From: Pedobacter sp. MC2016-15
Lineage (GTDB): Bacteria > Bacteroidota > Bacteroidia > Sphingobacteriales > Sphingobacteriaceae
Assembly: GCF_026239695.1 (NCBI RefSeq)
Contig: NZ_JAPIVS010000001.1
Coordinates: 620,001 to 684,000, forward strand
Length of the DNA stretch: 64,000 nt
Reading direction: 5' to 3'
This document shows positions 45,141 to 53,638 of the stretch, piece after piece (position 1 is the first letter of the stretch; each line of letters opens with the position of its first letter). The position numbers and the translations under genes are program-made. Under the pieces are notes generated by a model. The model made no database searches and was not told the DNA's origin. It was given only the letters and a program-made list of their open reading frames with translations.

Positions 45141-46544
45141 ATGGCAAAATTATTAATTATTGATGATGAACGTGCAATAAGAAGCACCTTACGTGAAATC
45201 TTAGAGTATGAGAATTATGACGTTGAGGATATCGATAATGGAGTTGATGGGTTAGATCTGATCAGGAAAAAGAAATTTGACCTGGTATTGTGCGACATCA
45301 AGATGAACAAGATGGACGGTATGGAAGTGCTGGAACAGGCTTTGGCCTACAGCCCTGACCTTCCCTTCATCATGATCTCTGGTCACGGCACGGTAGAAAC
45401 AGCAATTGAAGCCAGTAAAAAAGGTGCCTTTGATTTCATTTCCAAACCACCCGACCTGAACCGCTTACTGATTACAGTAAGAAACGCACTGGACAGAGGT
45501 AACCTGGTTACCGAAACGAAGGTACTGAAAAGAAAAGTAAGCAAAACAAGAGACATTCTTGGGAGCTCAGAAAATATCAACAAGATCAAGGAAACGATTG
45601 AACGCGTTGCCCCTACCGAAGCCCGTGTATTGATTACCGGAGCCAATGGTAGTGGTAAAGAACTCGTTGCACGCTGGCTGCATGAGAAATCACATCGTGC
45701 AGAAAGTCCGCTGATCGAAGTAAACTGCGCGGCAATTCCTTCCGAACTGATTGAAAGTGAATTGTTTGGCCATGAAAAAGGTTCATTTACCTCTGCCGTA
45801 AAACAGCGTATCGGTAAATTTGAACTGGCAAATGGCGGAACATTATTCCTGGATGAGATTGGCGATATGAGTCTTTCGGCACAGGCTAAAGTATTACGTG
45901 CACTGCAGGAACACAAGATCACCCGTGTAGGGGGAGAAAAAGAGCTGGAAGTGAATGTACGTGTACTGGCGGCGACAAACAAAGACCTCATGAAAGAAAT
46001 CGAAGACGGTAATTTCAGAATGGACTTGTATCACCGCCTGAATGTCATCAATATCCACGTGCCTCACCTGACAGAACGTACCGAAGATATTCCTGAAATT
46101 GCATCGAGCTTCCTTGAAGATATCTGCAAGGATTATGGCATGCCGGTAAAAAAGATCAGTGATGCTGGTATGGAAGCTTTAAAAGGCCTACCATGGACAG
46201 GTAACGTGCGTGAGTTGCATAATATGATTGAACGTTTAATTATCCTCAGCGACAAGGTCATTACCGAGCATGATGTAGCAGCATTTGCTAATCCGGGCGG
46301 AGGAACCAATATTGGAGCCGCAGGTTCTTCTAATGGCACAAATGGTTCTGCGGTGAGCTCTACCAACTATGATAAGTTTAATAACTTCCAGGATTATAAA
46401 GATCATGCGGAGAGAGAGTTTATCAAGTTTAAACTGGAAAAGAACAATTGGAATGTTTCGAAAACAGCTGATGATATTGATATTCAGCGGAGTCACTTGT
46501 ATAGCAAAATTGAGAAATTTGGCTTGAAGAGAGTGACGGAGTAA
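45141..46544 (+). CDS. NtrC-like AAA+ response regulator with altered GAFTGA loop
   Basis: A 467-residue three-domain regulator. Receiver (1-120): phosphoacceptor Asp52 in CDIKMNKMDG. AAA+ domain (about 140-375): Walker A GANGSGKE (167-174), Walker B LFLDEIGDM (236-244), sensor AATNKDL, R-finger region RMDLYHRLNV. Fis-type HTH at the end (NNWNVSKTADDIDIQRSHLYSKIEKFGL). The sigma-54 contact loop, normally GAFTGA, reads GSFTSA (214-219), so sigma-54 activation is uncertain. A Gly/Asn/Ser-rich linker (about 388-412) joins the last domains. No histidine kinase lies in the window. Confidence 0.92.
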   Translation: MAKLLIIDDERAIRSTLREILEYENYDVEDIDNGVDGLDLIRKKKFDLVLCDIKMNKMDGMEVLEQALAYSPDLPFIMISGHGTVETAIEASKKGAFDFISKPPDLNRLLITVRNALDRGNLVTETKVLKRKVSKTRDILGSSENINKIKETIERVAPTEARVLITGANGSGKELVARWLHEKSHRAESPLIEVNCAAIPSELIESELFGHEKGSFTSAVKQRIGKFELANGGTLFLDEIGDMSLSAQAKVLRALQEHKITRVGGEKELEVNVRVLAATNKDLMKEIEDGNFRMDLYHRLNVINIHVPHLTERTEDIPEIASSFLEDICKDYGMPVKKISDAGMEALKGLPWTGNVRELHNMIERLIILSDKVITEHDVAAFANPGGGTNIGAAGSSNGTNGSAVSSTNYDKFNNFQDYKDHAEREFIKFKLEKNNWNVSKTADDIDIQRSHLYSKIEKFGLKRVTE

Positions 46545-46599
46545 AATGTTTATATTGGCTTGAGGAGTGTTTAGCTTGATGAGTGTCTTCAGGCTTCGC

Positions 46600-46677
46600 A
46601 AAAAAAAAGCAGTGTTCAATCAATGCTGTCAAATGGAAGGGCATTTGAAGGCATCGATTGAACACTTCTTTTTTTTT
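46600..46677. repeat. Hairpin repeat B, inverted orientation
   Basis: AGTGTTCAATC (46611-46621) pairs with GATTGAACACT (46656-46666), flanked by A9 and a T-rich run. Inside are A/C (a G-U wobble in the minus-strand RNA), ATGC/GCAT, the 3x3 loop, and CAAATG/CATTTG closing on six bases. The 36-nt core on the minus strand is identical to hairpin C. Confidence 0.85.
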
Positions 46678-46758
46678 AGATCATCTGTAGCATGGCGGAT
46701 TAGGCAATGGACAGGTTTGCACCCGGCAATTGGATAATCCCATAGGGTAAACCTGGCT

Positions 46759-46836
46759 AAAAAAAACACCCCTGTGGTTTCGATGCCTTCAAATGCCCTT
46801 CCATTTGACAGCATTGAAACCACAGGGGTGTTTTTT
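46759..46836. repeat. Hairpin repeat C
   Basis: CACCCCTGTGGTTTC (46767-46781) pairs with GAAACCACAGGGGTG (46816-46830), flanked by A8 and T6. Inside: G46782/T46815 wobble, ATGC/GCAT, internal loop CTT (46787-46789) / ACA (46808-46810), then CAAATG/CATTTG. Its outer stem is unlike those of A and B. Confidence 0.88.
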
Positions 46837-46858
46837 GCCCCCGTAGAGTCTCTCAGAC

Positions 46859-48649
46859 TTAGGTCATGTAATCTGCCTGCCGGCTCAGCAACGCTCTGTA
46901 CTTGTTGAATATCGCAGTCTTGGAAACAATTCCGATATACTCCTCACGTTCATTCAGTACAGGAAGCAACCAGGCATTTTCCTTTTCCATTTTAGCCAGT
47001 ACCTGCTTCAGCGAATCGGTCATGTATAAAACGTCAGGAGCAGTCTGCATCAGATCATGAACCGTTAGTTCTGCCGATGATTCTGCATTGATTGCTTTCT
47101 TCAGCACATCCTCAACATAAATCAGTCCCTTGAAAGTTTTATCCTCTCCGCTGACAGGGAAAAGATTCCTCTTAGAGTTCAGGATATCAGGTAAACGCTC
47201 AGAGATACGATCATTCTCATTCAGCAGCAGGTAATCATTTTCAATCAGATATTTCAGCTTCATCATGTGAAGCACTGTGGAATCTTTATCCTCATGAGAC
47301 ATCAGATCACCACTCTCGGCCAGAGGTTTTGTATAAATAGAATATTTACTGTGGCCCCTGCTGATCAGGTAAGCGATTGCAGAAGTAATCATCAGCGGAA
47401 CCATCAGCACATAACCCCCGGTAATTTCTGCGATGAGGAATATTCCTGTCAGCGGAGCATGCATGATTGCACTCAGGGATGCTGCCATACCTGCGACAAT
47501 AAAATTAGCCACGTTCACCTGAGCTATGCCCAGCGTGTTTATGGTAAATGCAAGAACGAAGCCAATCAGTCCCCCCATGATCAGGCTGGGTGCAAAGATC
47601 CCCCCGTTCCCGCCGGCACCAAGCGTAATCAGCGTAGCAGCAGATTTGGCAAAGAGCGTGATCGTCGTGAACAGAATAATGGCCCATGGCAGGTTGCTGT
47701 ACGAAGCAAAAATACTGTTGGTAATCACCGTACTGTAATTGCCGCCCAGCAGGTTCTTCATCGTGATATAGCCCTCTCCATATAAAGTCGGGAATAAAAA
47801 CACCATGGCTCCCAGCACTACACCACCGGCAATTACCCTTTGATAAGGACCTTTGATATCATGGAAAACATGTTTGATAAAATAATATATCTTATTGAAA
47901 TAGATGGAAAAGAGACCGATCAGTCCAGCCAGGATGACGTACCAGATGAGCGCATTAAATTGCCAGCCTTCAGTAACCAAAAAGAACAGTTGTTCATTAT
48001 AAAAGAACCTGGCAACAACGGCCGCTGTTGCAGAAGCTAACAGGAGCGGAATAAAGGCCGGGATGGAAAATTCCGGCAGCAGGATCTCAATGGCAAAGAC
48101 AATACCTGCAATAGGGCTGTTAAAAGCACCGGCAATACCTGCCGCAGCACCACAGGCCAGTAGCATTGTGGTTTCCCTGTAAGACAAGCCCAGGAAACGT
48201 CCGATCACAGAACCGATACCAGCGCCGCTCTGTACAATAGGTGCCTCCAAACCCGTTGATCCCCCGAAGCCTACCGTAAGCGCAGCGGTGATGATCTGGG
48301 AATAAATATTATGCGGTTCTACACGACTCGACTTACGCGAAATGGTATGCAGAATGGGTGTTAAACCCGTTTCAAACTTGCCCTTGCGGATAAACCTCCT
48401 GACATACATCACCGAGAGCAGAATACCGATGAAAGGAAAAACCAGAAAAAGGTAATACTTATAATCCCAGTGAAAGCCATCCTGCAGAAAATCTTCAATG
48501 TGATGTGTCAGAGATTTCAGTACCGAGGCCGCCAGTCCGGCGAGAATACCCACCAGCAAAGCCGCAAACACCAGAAAGTTTCTGTTTGAGATCTTAGTCC
48601 GCCGATATTGATTGAGAGTGTCAAGATAGGTAACCAGCCTTACATACAT
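46859..48649 (-). CDS. ClC-type chloride channel/antiporter with CBS pair
   Basis: A 596-residue inner-membrane protein. The ClC selectivity elements are GSTGLEAPIVQSGAGIGS (near 125, with the gating-Glu position) and GGIFAPSLIMGG (near 356). About ten hydrophobic helices end by 440, followed by two CBS domains (about 450-590), which usually bind adenine nucleotides. It moves Cl-, possibly coupled to H+. It lies 11 bp behind the RluA gene on the same strand. Confidence 0.93.
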   Translation of the reverse strand: MYVRLVTYLDTLNQYRRTKISNRNFLVFAALLVGILAGLAASVLKSLTHHIEDFLQDGFHWDYKYYLFLVFPFIGILLSVMYVRRFIRKGKFETGLTPILHTISRKSSRVEPHNIYSQIITAALTVGFGGSTGLEAPIVQSGAGIGSVIGRFLGLSYRETTMLLACGAAAGIAGAFNSPIAGIVFAIEILLPEFSIPAFIPLLLASATAAVVARFFYNEQLFFLVTEGWQFNALIWYVILAGLIGLFSIYFNKIYYFIKHVFHDIKGPYQRVIAGGVVLGAMVFLFPTLYGEGYITMKNLLGGNYSTVITNSIFASYSNLPWAIILFTTITLFAKSAATLITLGAGGNGGIFAPSLIMGGLIGFVLAFTINTLGIAQVNVANFIVAGMAASLSAIMHAPLTGIFLIAEITGGYVLMVPLMITSAIAYLISRGHSKYSIYTKPLAESGDLMSHEDKDSTVLHMMKLKYLIENDYLLLNENDRISERLPDILNSKRNLFPVSGEDKTFKGLIYVEDVLKKAINAESSAELTVHDLMQTAPDVLYMTDSLKQVLAKMEKENAWLLPVLNEREEYIGIVSKTAIFNKYRALLSRQADYMT

Positions 48650-48660
48650 AGTTTCTGAGT

Positions 48661-49407
48661 TTAGCAGTCGAACTTATCTAACAATTTGATCAGTGTGGCA
48701 AAATCCTTTGGATAAGGCGCTTCAATCTCGATATCTTTATCATCAAGACCTTTGAAGATCAAATGTTTGGCATGCAGTGCAAAACGTTTCATGATCGGCT
48801 GTTCCTCATCCTCCTTGGCAATTCTGTATCCTTTTTTGATAGCAGACAGATACACCGGCTTCCCTTTGTACAAGGTATCACCACAAATGGCAGCTCGCTG
48901 AGTAGCAAGGTGAATCCTGATCTGGTGCATGCGGCCAGTGATAGGCTTACATTCTACCAGGGTGTAATGTTTATAAAATTTAATGGAGTTGAAGATCGTT
49001 TCAGCACGTTTACCTTCCTTACGGTCGATCGTTACACTTCTGTTTCCGTCGTTCAAAATGGGAAGGTCGATGAACAGCTCATTAAACGCGTACTGACCAT
49101 CTACAACAGCGTGGTACGTTTTTTTGATTTTGCGCTTTTCGAACTGCATCGATACAGAACGGTAAGCTTCAGGATTCTTGGCAATGATGATTGCCCCCGA
49201 GGTTTCCTTATCCAGGCGGTGGCATACCTGGGCATCTTCTGAGTATTGTTTGGCGAGGCGAAGGATGTTTACTTCGCCTGAGCCGCCACGTTCGTCCAGT
49301 GAGGCTACAAATGGCGGCTTGTTTACAACGATATGGTTATCGTCTTCGAATAGAATAAGATCTTTAAATACAGGATATTTCAATGGTGTGGTTTTCTTAA
49401 AGTACAA
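48661..49407 (-). CDS. RluA-family pseudouridine synthase
   Basis: A 248-residue RNA modification enzyme. The catalytic Asp is in VCHRLDKETSGAIIIAKN (near 65), and the AVVDGQY, ITGRMHQIRIHLA and FALHAKHLIF blocks follow in the family order. There is no N-terminal S4 domain, which suggests an RluA/TruC-like rather than RluC/D-like form. Target U in rRNA or tRNA unknown. It is 5 bp from the response-regulator gene and 11 bp from the ClC gene. Confidence 0.92.
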   Translation of the reverse strand: MYFKKTTPLKYPVFKDLILFEDDNHIVVNKPPFVASLDERGGSGEVNILRLAKQYSEDAQVCHRLDKETSGAIIIAKNPEAYRSVSMQFEKRKIKKTYHAVVDGQYAFNELFIDLPILNDGNRSVTIDRKEGKRAETIFNSIKFYKHYTLVECKPITGRMHQIRIHLATQRAAICGDTLYKGKPVYLSAIKKGYRIAKEDEEQPIMKRFALHAKHLIFKGLDDKDIEIEAPYPKDFATLIKLLDKFDC

Positions 49408-49412
49408 AAGTA

Positions 49413-50102
49413 CTAAGAAAGTTCGAACTTATACCCCACGCCCTTCACTGTTGCAACATAAGTTTCACCTAATTTCTCCCTGAGCTTGCGGATATGGACA
49501 TCAATCGTCCTGTTGGTTACCACTACAGAATCTTCCCAGATATTTTTAAGGATCGATTCTCTGGTGTAAACTTTACCAGGTTTTGAAGCCAGCAGGTACA
49601 ATAATTCAAATTCTTTTTTCGCTAAAACTACCTTCTCACCGTTCTGGTAAACCAGGTAAGCCTCCCTGTCAATCACCAGGTCACCTATCTCAACCTTGTT
49701 ATCAGAAACCTCGTCAGTGCTCACATTACGTCTCAGGATAGCATTGATCCTGCTTACCAGAGCTCTTGGTTTGATCGGTTTAGCGATATAATCATCAGCT
49801 CCTACATTAAAGCCGGCAATCTCAGAGTACTCTTCACTTCTGGCGGTAAGAAATACCATAAAAGTATTTTTAAACTCCGGAATGGCGCGCATCAAACGGC
49901 AGGCTTCTATCCCATCCATTTTGGGCATCATGATATCCAGGATGATCAGATCAGGATGTACCTTCTTCGCTACCGCGATACCGTCTTGTCCATTACTGGC
50001 CAAATAAACCTGGTATCCTTCTTTTTTAAGGTTGTATTCAATTAACTCTAAAATATCAGGTTCATCATCAACTATCAGGATCTTTTGTTTTACGGTGCTC
50101 AT
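49413..50102 (-). CDS. OmpR/PhoB-family response regulator
   Basis: A 229-residue regulator. Receiver domain: acidic pair DDEPD (about 12-16), phosphoacceptor Asp in LIILDIMMPKMDG (about 55), Lys in YIAKPIKP (about 107). The C-terminal winged helix (about 135-229) ends with VVTNRTIDVHIRKLREKLG and VKGVGYKFELS. It resembles PhoB/RprY-type regulators. The partner kinase is not in the window. A 15-bp palindrome lies about 60 bp upstream. Confidence 0.93.
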   Translation of the reverse strand: MSTVKQKILIVDDEPDILELIEYNLKKEGYQVYLASNGQDGIAVAKKVHPDLIILDIMMPKMDGIEACRLMRAIPEFKNTFMVFLTARSEEYSEIAGFNVGADDYIAKPIKPRALVSRINAILRRNVSTDEVSDNKVEIGDLVIDREAYLVYQNGEKVVLAKKEFELLYLLASKPGKVYTRESILKNIWEDSVVVTNRTIDVHIRKLREKLGETYVATVKGVGYKFELS

Positions 50103-50161
50103 GGCTTTAAATATTTGTTACGAAATTAAGTAATCAATTATACTAAGACGTTAAATGCAAG

Positions 50162-50176
50162 TTAACAAATTGTTAA
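50162..50176. promoter_or_regulatory. 15-bp palindrome upstream of the response-regulator gene
   Basis: TTAACAAATTGTTAA is perfectly symmetric about its central A/T. It lies 60 bp before the regulator start, between it and the upstream lipoprotein gene. Candidate operator; a chance AT-rich palindrome is possible. Confidence 0.3.
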
Positions 50177-50207
50177 TAGCATCAGTTAGTTTAACATGGA
50201 ATTAGGG

Positions 50208-51314
50208 TTATCGTAAAGTCTTATTTAAAAAGGAATCGAGTTCTTCTCCATGCAGATTTTTAGCAATGATCTTTCCTTCAGGATCAATAATAAAGGATGC
50301 AGGGATCTGATCTACCTGGTAAGCCCTTACCGTTGTACTCTCAAAATCATTGAGCTCGCTGCCGTGTGTCCAGGTCAAGCCGTCCTGTATCACCGCTTGT
50401 TTCCAGGCTGCAGCATCTTTATCCAGAGAAATCCCGACGATGGTAAAATTCCTGTCTTTATATTTATTATAAGCTTTTACCACATTCGGGTTTTCCATTC
50501 TGCATGGCTGACACCAGGAGGCCCAGAAATCCAGCATCACATATTTTCCTTTGAGACTGCTCAGCGCGATTGTCTCACCATCGATTGTAGGCATACTGAA
50601 TGCCGGGCCTGGCTGTCCTACCTGTACAGACCTGAGTTTTGCCATCCTCACGAGAAACTCCGTTACAGCTTCGTTTTTATTAAAATTGCTTTTAATTTTT
50701 TCTGCATAGGCCAGCATCTCCTGCTCATAGTCTCCCGGGTTCAGCGAGTTGATCGCATAAAAACTTGCCAGGGAGCTGGTATTATCCATCGCGAACTTCA
50801 GGATATAATCTATCAGGCCCTGTTTCACCTTAATCAGTTCAGGGCTCATCTGTGCGATGATGGCCTGTCTGCTCTCCGGATTCTTCGCCACATTTTCCTG
50901 GAACTGTGTTTCCAGTGCTGTAAGTTTAGCTACATATTCATTGCGGTTTTTGTTCAGCTCTTCCAGTTTATCTGCTTCGTCGGCACCCGAAAGTTTATAA
51001 TCAAGCGTCGGACTGGACAGATCGGCCTCCAGCTTGATCACATCGCCATTTTTCGCAATCAGCACATATTCACTGTGATCAATCTTAACCTTAAAAAAAT
51101 CTACATCAGGGGCATCACCTGCAAATTTGAAATCCCCCTTGTCTGATAATACTGTAGAATCTATAGCCGTTTCTGTATTTTTAACAATGGAGTACAGGTA
51201 AACTTTAGCCTGAGGTGTAGCATTTTCAAATTTACCCCCTATCTCAAATTTACTTTTGTCTTTACAGGCCACAAATGCGGTGCAGAGGGCCAGAAAAAAG
51301 ATGATCTTTTTCAT
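50208..51314 (-). CDS. Thioredoxin-like lipoprotein, DUF4369 + TlpA type
   Basis: A 368-residue lipoprotein. The lipobox is FVAC (Cys17) in MKKIIFFLALCTAFVACKD. Residues 25-130 match DUF4369-like beta domains (KFEIGGKFENATPQAKVYLYS), followed by a helical segment, then a TlpA/ResA domain from about 225 with the redox motif MLDFWASWCQPCRMENP. Such proteins hold disulfides reduced in the periplasm, for example for cytochrome c maturation. The ATG at 51314 begins the signal peptide. The gene follows gatB on the same strand by 38 bp. Confidence 0.88.
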   Translation of the reverse strand: MKKIIFFLALCTAFVACKDKSKFEIGGKFENATPQAKVYLYSIVKNTETAIDSTVLSDKGDFKFAGDAPDVDFFKVKIDHSEYVLIAKNGDVIKLEADLSSPTLDYKLSGADEADKLEELNKNRNEYVAKLTALETQFQENVAKNPESRQAIIAQMSPELIKVKQGLIDYILKFAMDNTSSLASFYAINSLNPGDYEQEMLAYAEKIKSNFNKNEAVTEFLVRMAKLRSVQVGQPGPAFSMPTIDGETIALSSLKGKYVMLDFWASWCQPCRMENPNVVKAYNKYKDRNFTIVGISLDKDAAAWKQAVIQDGLTWTHGSELNDFESTTVRAYQVDQIPASFIIDPEGKIIAKNLHGEELDSFLNKTLR

Positions 51315-51352
51315 TGATATCATATTTAAGCTCATTTTATTCAGAGCTGGTT

Positions 51353-52816
51353 TTATTTTAATTTTTCTTCGAGCACGGCATTGATTTTCTGCGGATCAGC
51401 CTTGCCCTTTGCCAGTTTCATCACTTCGCCCACAAACAATCCCAGCACGCCCTTTTTACCATTTTTATAGGCCAGGACCTGCGGCTTAAATTTCTCCAGC
51501 ACCTGATCAGCAAAACCAGAAAGCTCGTCCCTGTTTTCCACAATCAGGATGTTCAGTTCCCCTGCCAGTGCCAGTGCATCAGAGCCAGGAGCCTTTTGCA
51601 TCGCCGGCAACAATTGCTGCAGGGCGGTCTGCTGCGTTACCTTCTTGTCATCCACCAGGTTGATCACCGCGGCGAACTGCAGAGGACTGATCCCAAATGA
51701 AGAGATCGTCAGCTGCTGCTCATTGAGCATTGCCCGTACAGGACCAGTTAGCCAGTTGATCAGACTCTTAGGTTGTTTTACAACTGTAAGCGCCTCATTC
51801 AGATATTCCAGCAAGGCCGTATCTTCAGCAAAAATTACGGCTTCAGAATTACTGATGCCAAAATCAGCAATCAGCTTTGCGGTAATTTCTTTAGGCAAGG
51901 CAGGCATGTCCGCTTTGAGCTGAGCCAGCCATTCATCTGAAATATATACCGGCGGCAGATCCGGATCAGGGAAATAACGGTAGTCGTTAGCCATCTCTTT
52001 TGTACGCATTGGCGCCGTAGTGCCATGATCAGCATCAAAGGTCAGCGTACTCTGTACAATAACGCCGCCAGCAGATACCAATTCCTTCTGACGGTTAAAC
52101 TCAAATTCCATCGCTCTGCGTACATTCCTGATCGAGTTCAGGTTTTTGACCTCGCAGCGCGTCCCGAATTCTGTACTGCCCTCTTCACGGATAGAAATAT
52201 TGGCGTCGCAGCGCAAACTACCTTCTTCCATGTTTCCGTCGCTCGCATCTAGGTGCCTTACCAGTTTGCGCATCTCCGTCAATAACGCAGAAGCTTCTTC
52301 AGCGGAGCGGATATCAGGTTCAGTTACGATCTCAATCAGCGGCACTCCTGCCCTGTTCAGATCTACATAAGAATAGCGGTCGTTCTGATCATGCATACTT
52401 TTACCGGCATCTTCTTCCAGATGGATGCGGTTGATGCCTATTCTTTTTTCTGTGCCATCACTTAAAACAAGATCTATATATCCGTTCTGACAGATCGGGC
52501 GGTTATCCTGTGTAATCTGATACCCCTTTGGAAGATCAGCGTAGAAGTAGTTTTTTCTGTCGAAATAGTTTGTCTGATTGATGGTACAATTGAGGGCCAG
52601 GCCCATTCTGATGGCTTTTGACACCACTTCTTTATTGAGTTTCGGCAATGCTCCCGGTAGTGCCAGAGACACCGTGGATATATTTTCATTGGGTTTTGCA
52701 CCAAAAGCAGCACTGTCTGAGGAAAATATTTTGGAAGCCGTATTTAACTGAACGTGAATCTCTAAGCCTGATACCAATTCAAATTCTGTGGCAGAAATTG
52801 CAGTTTTCGTAATCAT
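51353..52816 (-). CDS. gatB: Asp-tRNA(Asn)/Glu-tRNA(Gln) amidotransferase subunit B
   Basis: A 487-residue subunit of the GatCAB complex, which makes Gln-tRNA-Gln or Asn-tRNA-Asn from the misacylated form. The N-terminal LVSGLEIHVQLNTASKIFSS and the GSLRCDANISIREEGSTEFGTRCEVKNLNSIRNV blocks are diagnostic; the C-terminal YqeY-like helical domain (about 340-487) binds tRNA. A consensus -7 box lies 43 bp upstream. Confidence 0.96.
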   Translation of the reverse strand: MITKTAISATEFELVSGLEIHVQLNTASKIFSSDSAAFGAKPNENISTVSLALPGALPKLNKEVVSKAIRMGLALNCTINQTNYFDRKNYFYADLPKGYQITQDNRPICQNGYIDLVLSDGTEKRIGINRIHLEEDAGKSMHDQNDRYSYVDLNRAGVPLIEIVTEPDIRSAEEASALLTEMRKLVRHLDASDGNMEEGSLRCDANISIREEGSTEFGTRCEVKNLNSIRNVRRAMEFEFNRQKELVSAGGVIVQSTLTFDADHGTTAPMRTKEMANDYRYFPDPDLPPVYISDEWLAQLKADMPALPKEITAKLIADFGISNSEAVIFAEDTALLEYLNEALTVVKQPKSLINWLTGPVRAMLNEQQLTISSFGISPLQFAAVINLVDDKKVTQQTALQQLLPAMQKAPGSDALALAGELNILIVENRDELSGFADQVLEKFKPQVLAYKNGKKGVLGLFVGEVMKLAKGKADPQKINAVLEEKLK

Positions 52817-52859
52817 TTAAGGGCAATATATTAAACTAATGTCGGGAATTACTGTCTCA

Positions 52860-52867
52860 CAAATATA
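52860..52867 (-). promoter_or_regulatory. -7 promoter element of gatB
   Basis: Reads TATATTTG on the minus strand, 43 bp before the gatB ATG at 52816. Confidence 0.5.
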
Positions 52868-52957
52868 ACCAAATAAGTTGATGCACATGAGCTAAGAAAA
52901 ATTATAATCATTGGCATAAACTTTGAACTAATGTTATCACACACAAATGTAACCGTT

Positions 52958-53512
52958 ATGAAAAAATTACTTTTAATTGCAGCAATCGGGATTGGATCTC
53001 TGGCAGCTGTACCTGCACAAGCCCAGGTAAGTTTAAGTGTAAACATCGGCTTGCAGCCGGATTGGGGACCGCGGGGTTACAATCATGTAGACTATTATTA
53101 CCTGCCGGATGTAGACTGCTACTATAATGTTCCTACAAGAAATTACGTGTACTTAGAAAGCGGAAGCTGGGTGCACAGACGCTACCTTCCTTCACGCTAC
53201 AGAGGCTACGATCTTTACGGAGGCCGGAAAGTTGTGATCAACTCACGTGATCCATGGAGAAACCATAACCATTACCGCACTACATACGTCACTAATTACC
53301 GTGGTCGCGGATACAGACCGGGAAGAACTACTGTCATCCAAAGAAACAACTATTATGGTGGCCCAAGACGTGGTTATGACAGAAGGGACAGAGGACCAAA
53401 ATTTGATAAACACCATGGTCCGGACAGAGGTCACTATGATCGTGGCGGAAGAAACCGTGGCAGAGATGATCACCATGGCGGAAACCACGGACGCGACAAT
53501 CGCAGAGGTTAA
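52958..53512 (+). CDS. Secreted basic, Gly/Arg/His-rich protein
   Basis: A 184-residue protein with a signal peptide (MKKLLLIAAIGIGSLAAVPAQA), then a Tyr-rich folded part (about 22-90, DYYYLPDVDCYYNVPTRNYVYLESGSWVHRRYLP), and a disordered C-terminal half of Arg, Gly, Asp and His (YRGRGYRPGRTTVIQRNNYYGGPRRG then RGGRNRGRDDHHGGNHGRDNRRG). The first part resembles YXWGXW-type outer-membrane-associated proteins of Bacteroidota. The tail is His-rich and could bind metal or RNA; the metal ATPase gene follows. An intrinsic terminator ends the gene. Function unknown. Confidence 0.7.
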   Translation: MKKLLLIAAIGIGSLAAVPAQAQVSLSVNIGLQPDWGPRGYNHVDYYYLPDVDCYYNVPTRNYVYLESGSWVHRRYLPSRYRGYDLYGGRKVVINSRDPWRNHNHYRTTYVTNYRGRGYRPGRTTVIQRNNYYGGPRRGYDRRDRGPKFDKHHGPDRGHYDRGGRNRGRDDHHGGNHGRDNRRG

Positions 53513-53546
53513 GACCTGGGGCTAAGCCCTCAATATATTATCATTG

Positions 53547-53595
53547 AGTTGTAAAGTATATGGACAAAATGACCATATACTCTACAACTTTTTTT
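53547..53595 (+). terminator. Intrinsic terminator after the secreted basic protein gene
   Basis: AGTTGTAAAGTATATGG (53547-53563) pairs with CCATATACTCTACAACT (53573-53589), one internal mismatch, then T7. It separates this gene from the P-type ATPase gene, which must have its own promoter. Confidence 0.85.
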
Positions 53596-53638
53596 ATTTT
53601 TACAGTATACCCTCGCATAGGAAAATGAAAAATAATAG

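Larger units (their letters stand above)
46545..46858. other. 314-bp convergent spacer with two inverted hairpin repeats
   Basis: Holds hairpin B (46600-46677) and hairpin C (46759-46836), separated by about 80 bp of unstructured sequence. Nothing else is recognised: no gene with a credible start, no promoter consensus. Confidence 0.7.

Noticed and set aside
46600..46836. CRISPR array or retron msr/msd
   Set aside because: Only two hairpins in inverted orientation, no regular spacers, and no Cas or reverse transcriptase gene anywhere in the window.
50250..51146. Long plus-strand frame antisense to the thioredoxin-like lipoprotein gene
   Set aside because: Its product has no recognisable family, its composition follows the shadow of the real gene, and the minus-strand gene has lipobox and CxxC evidence.
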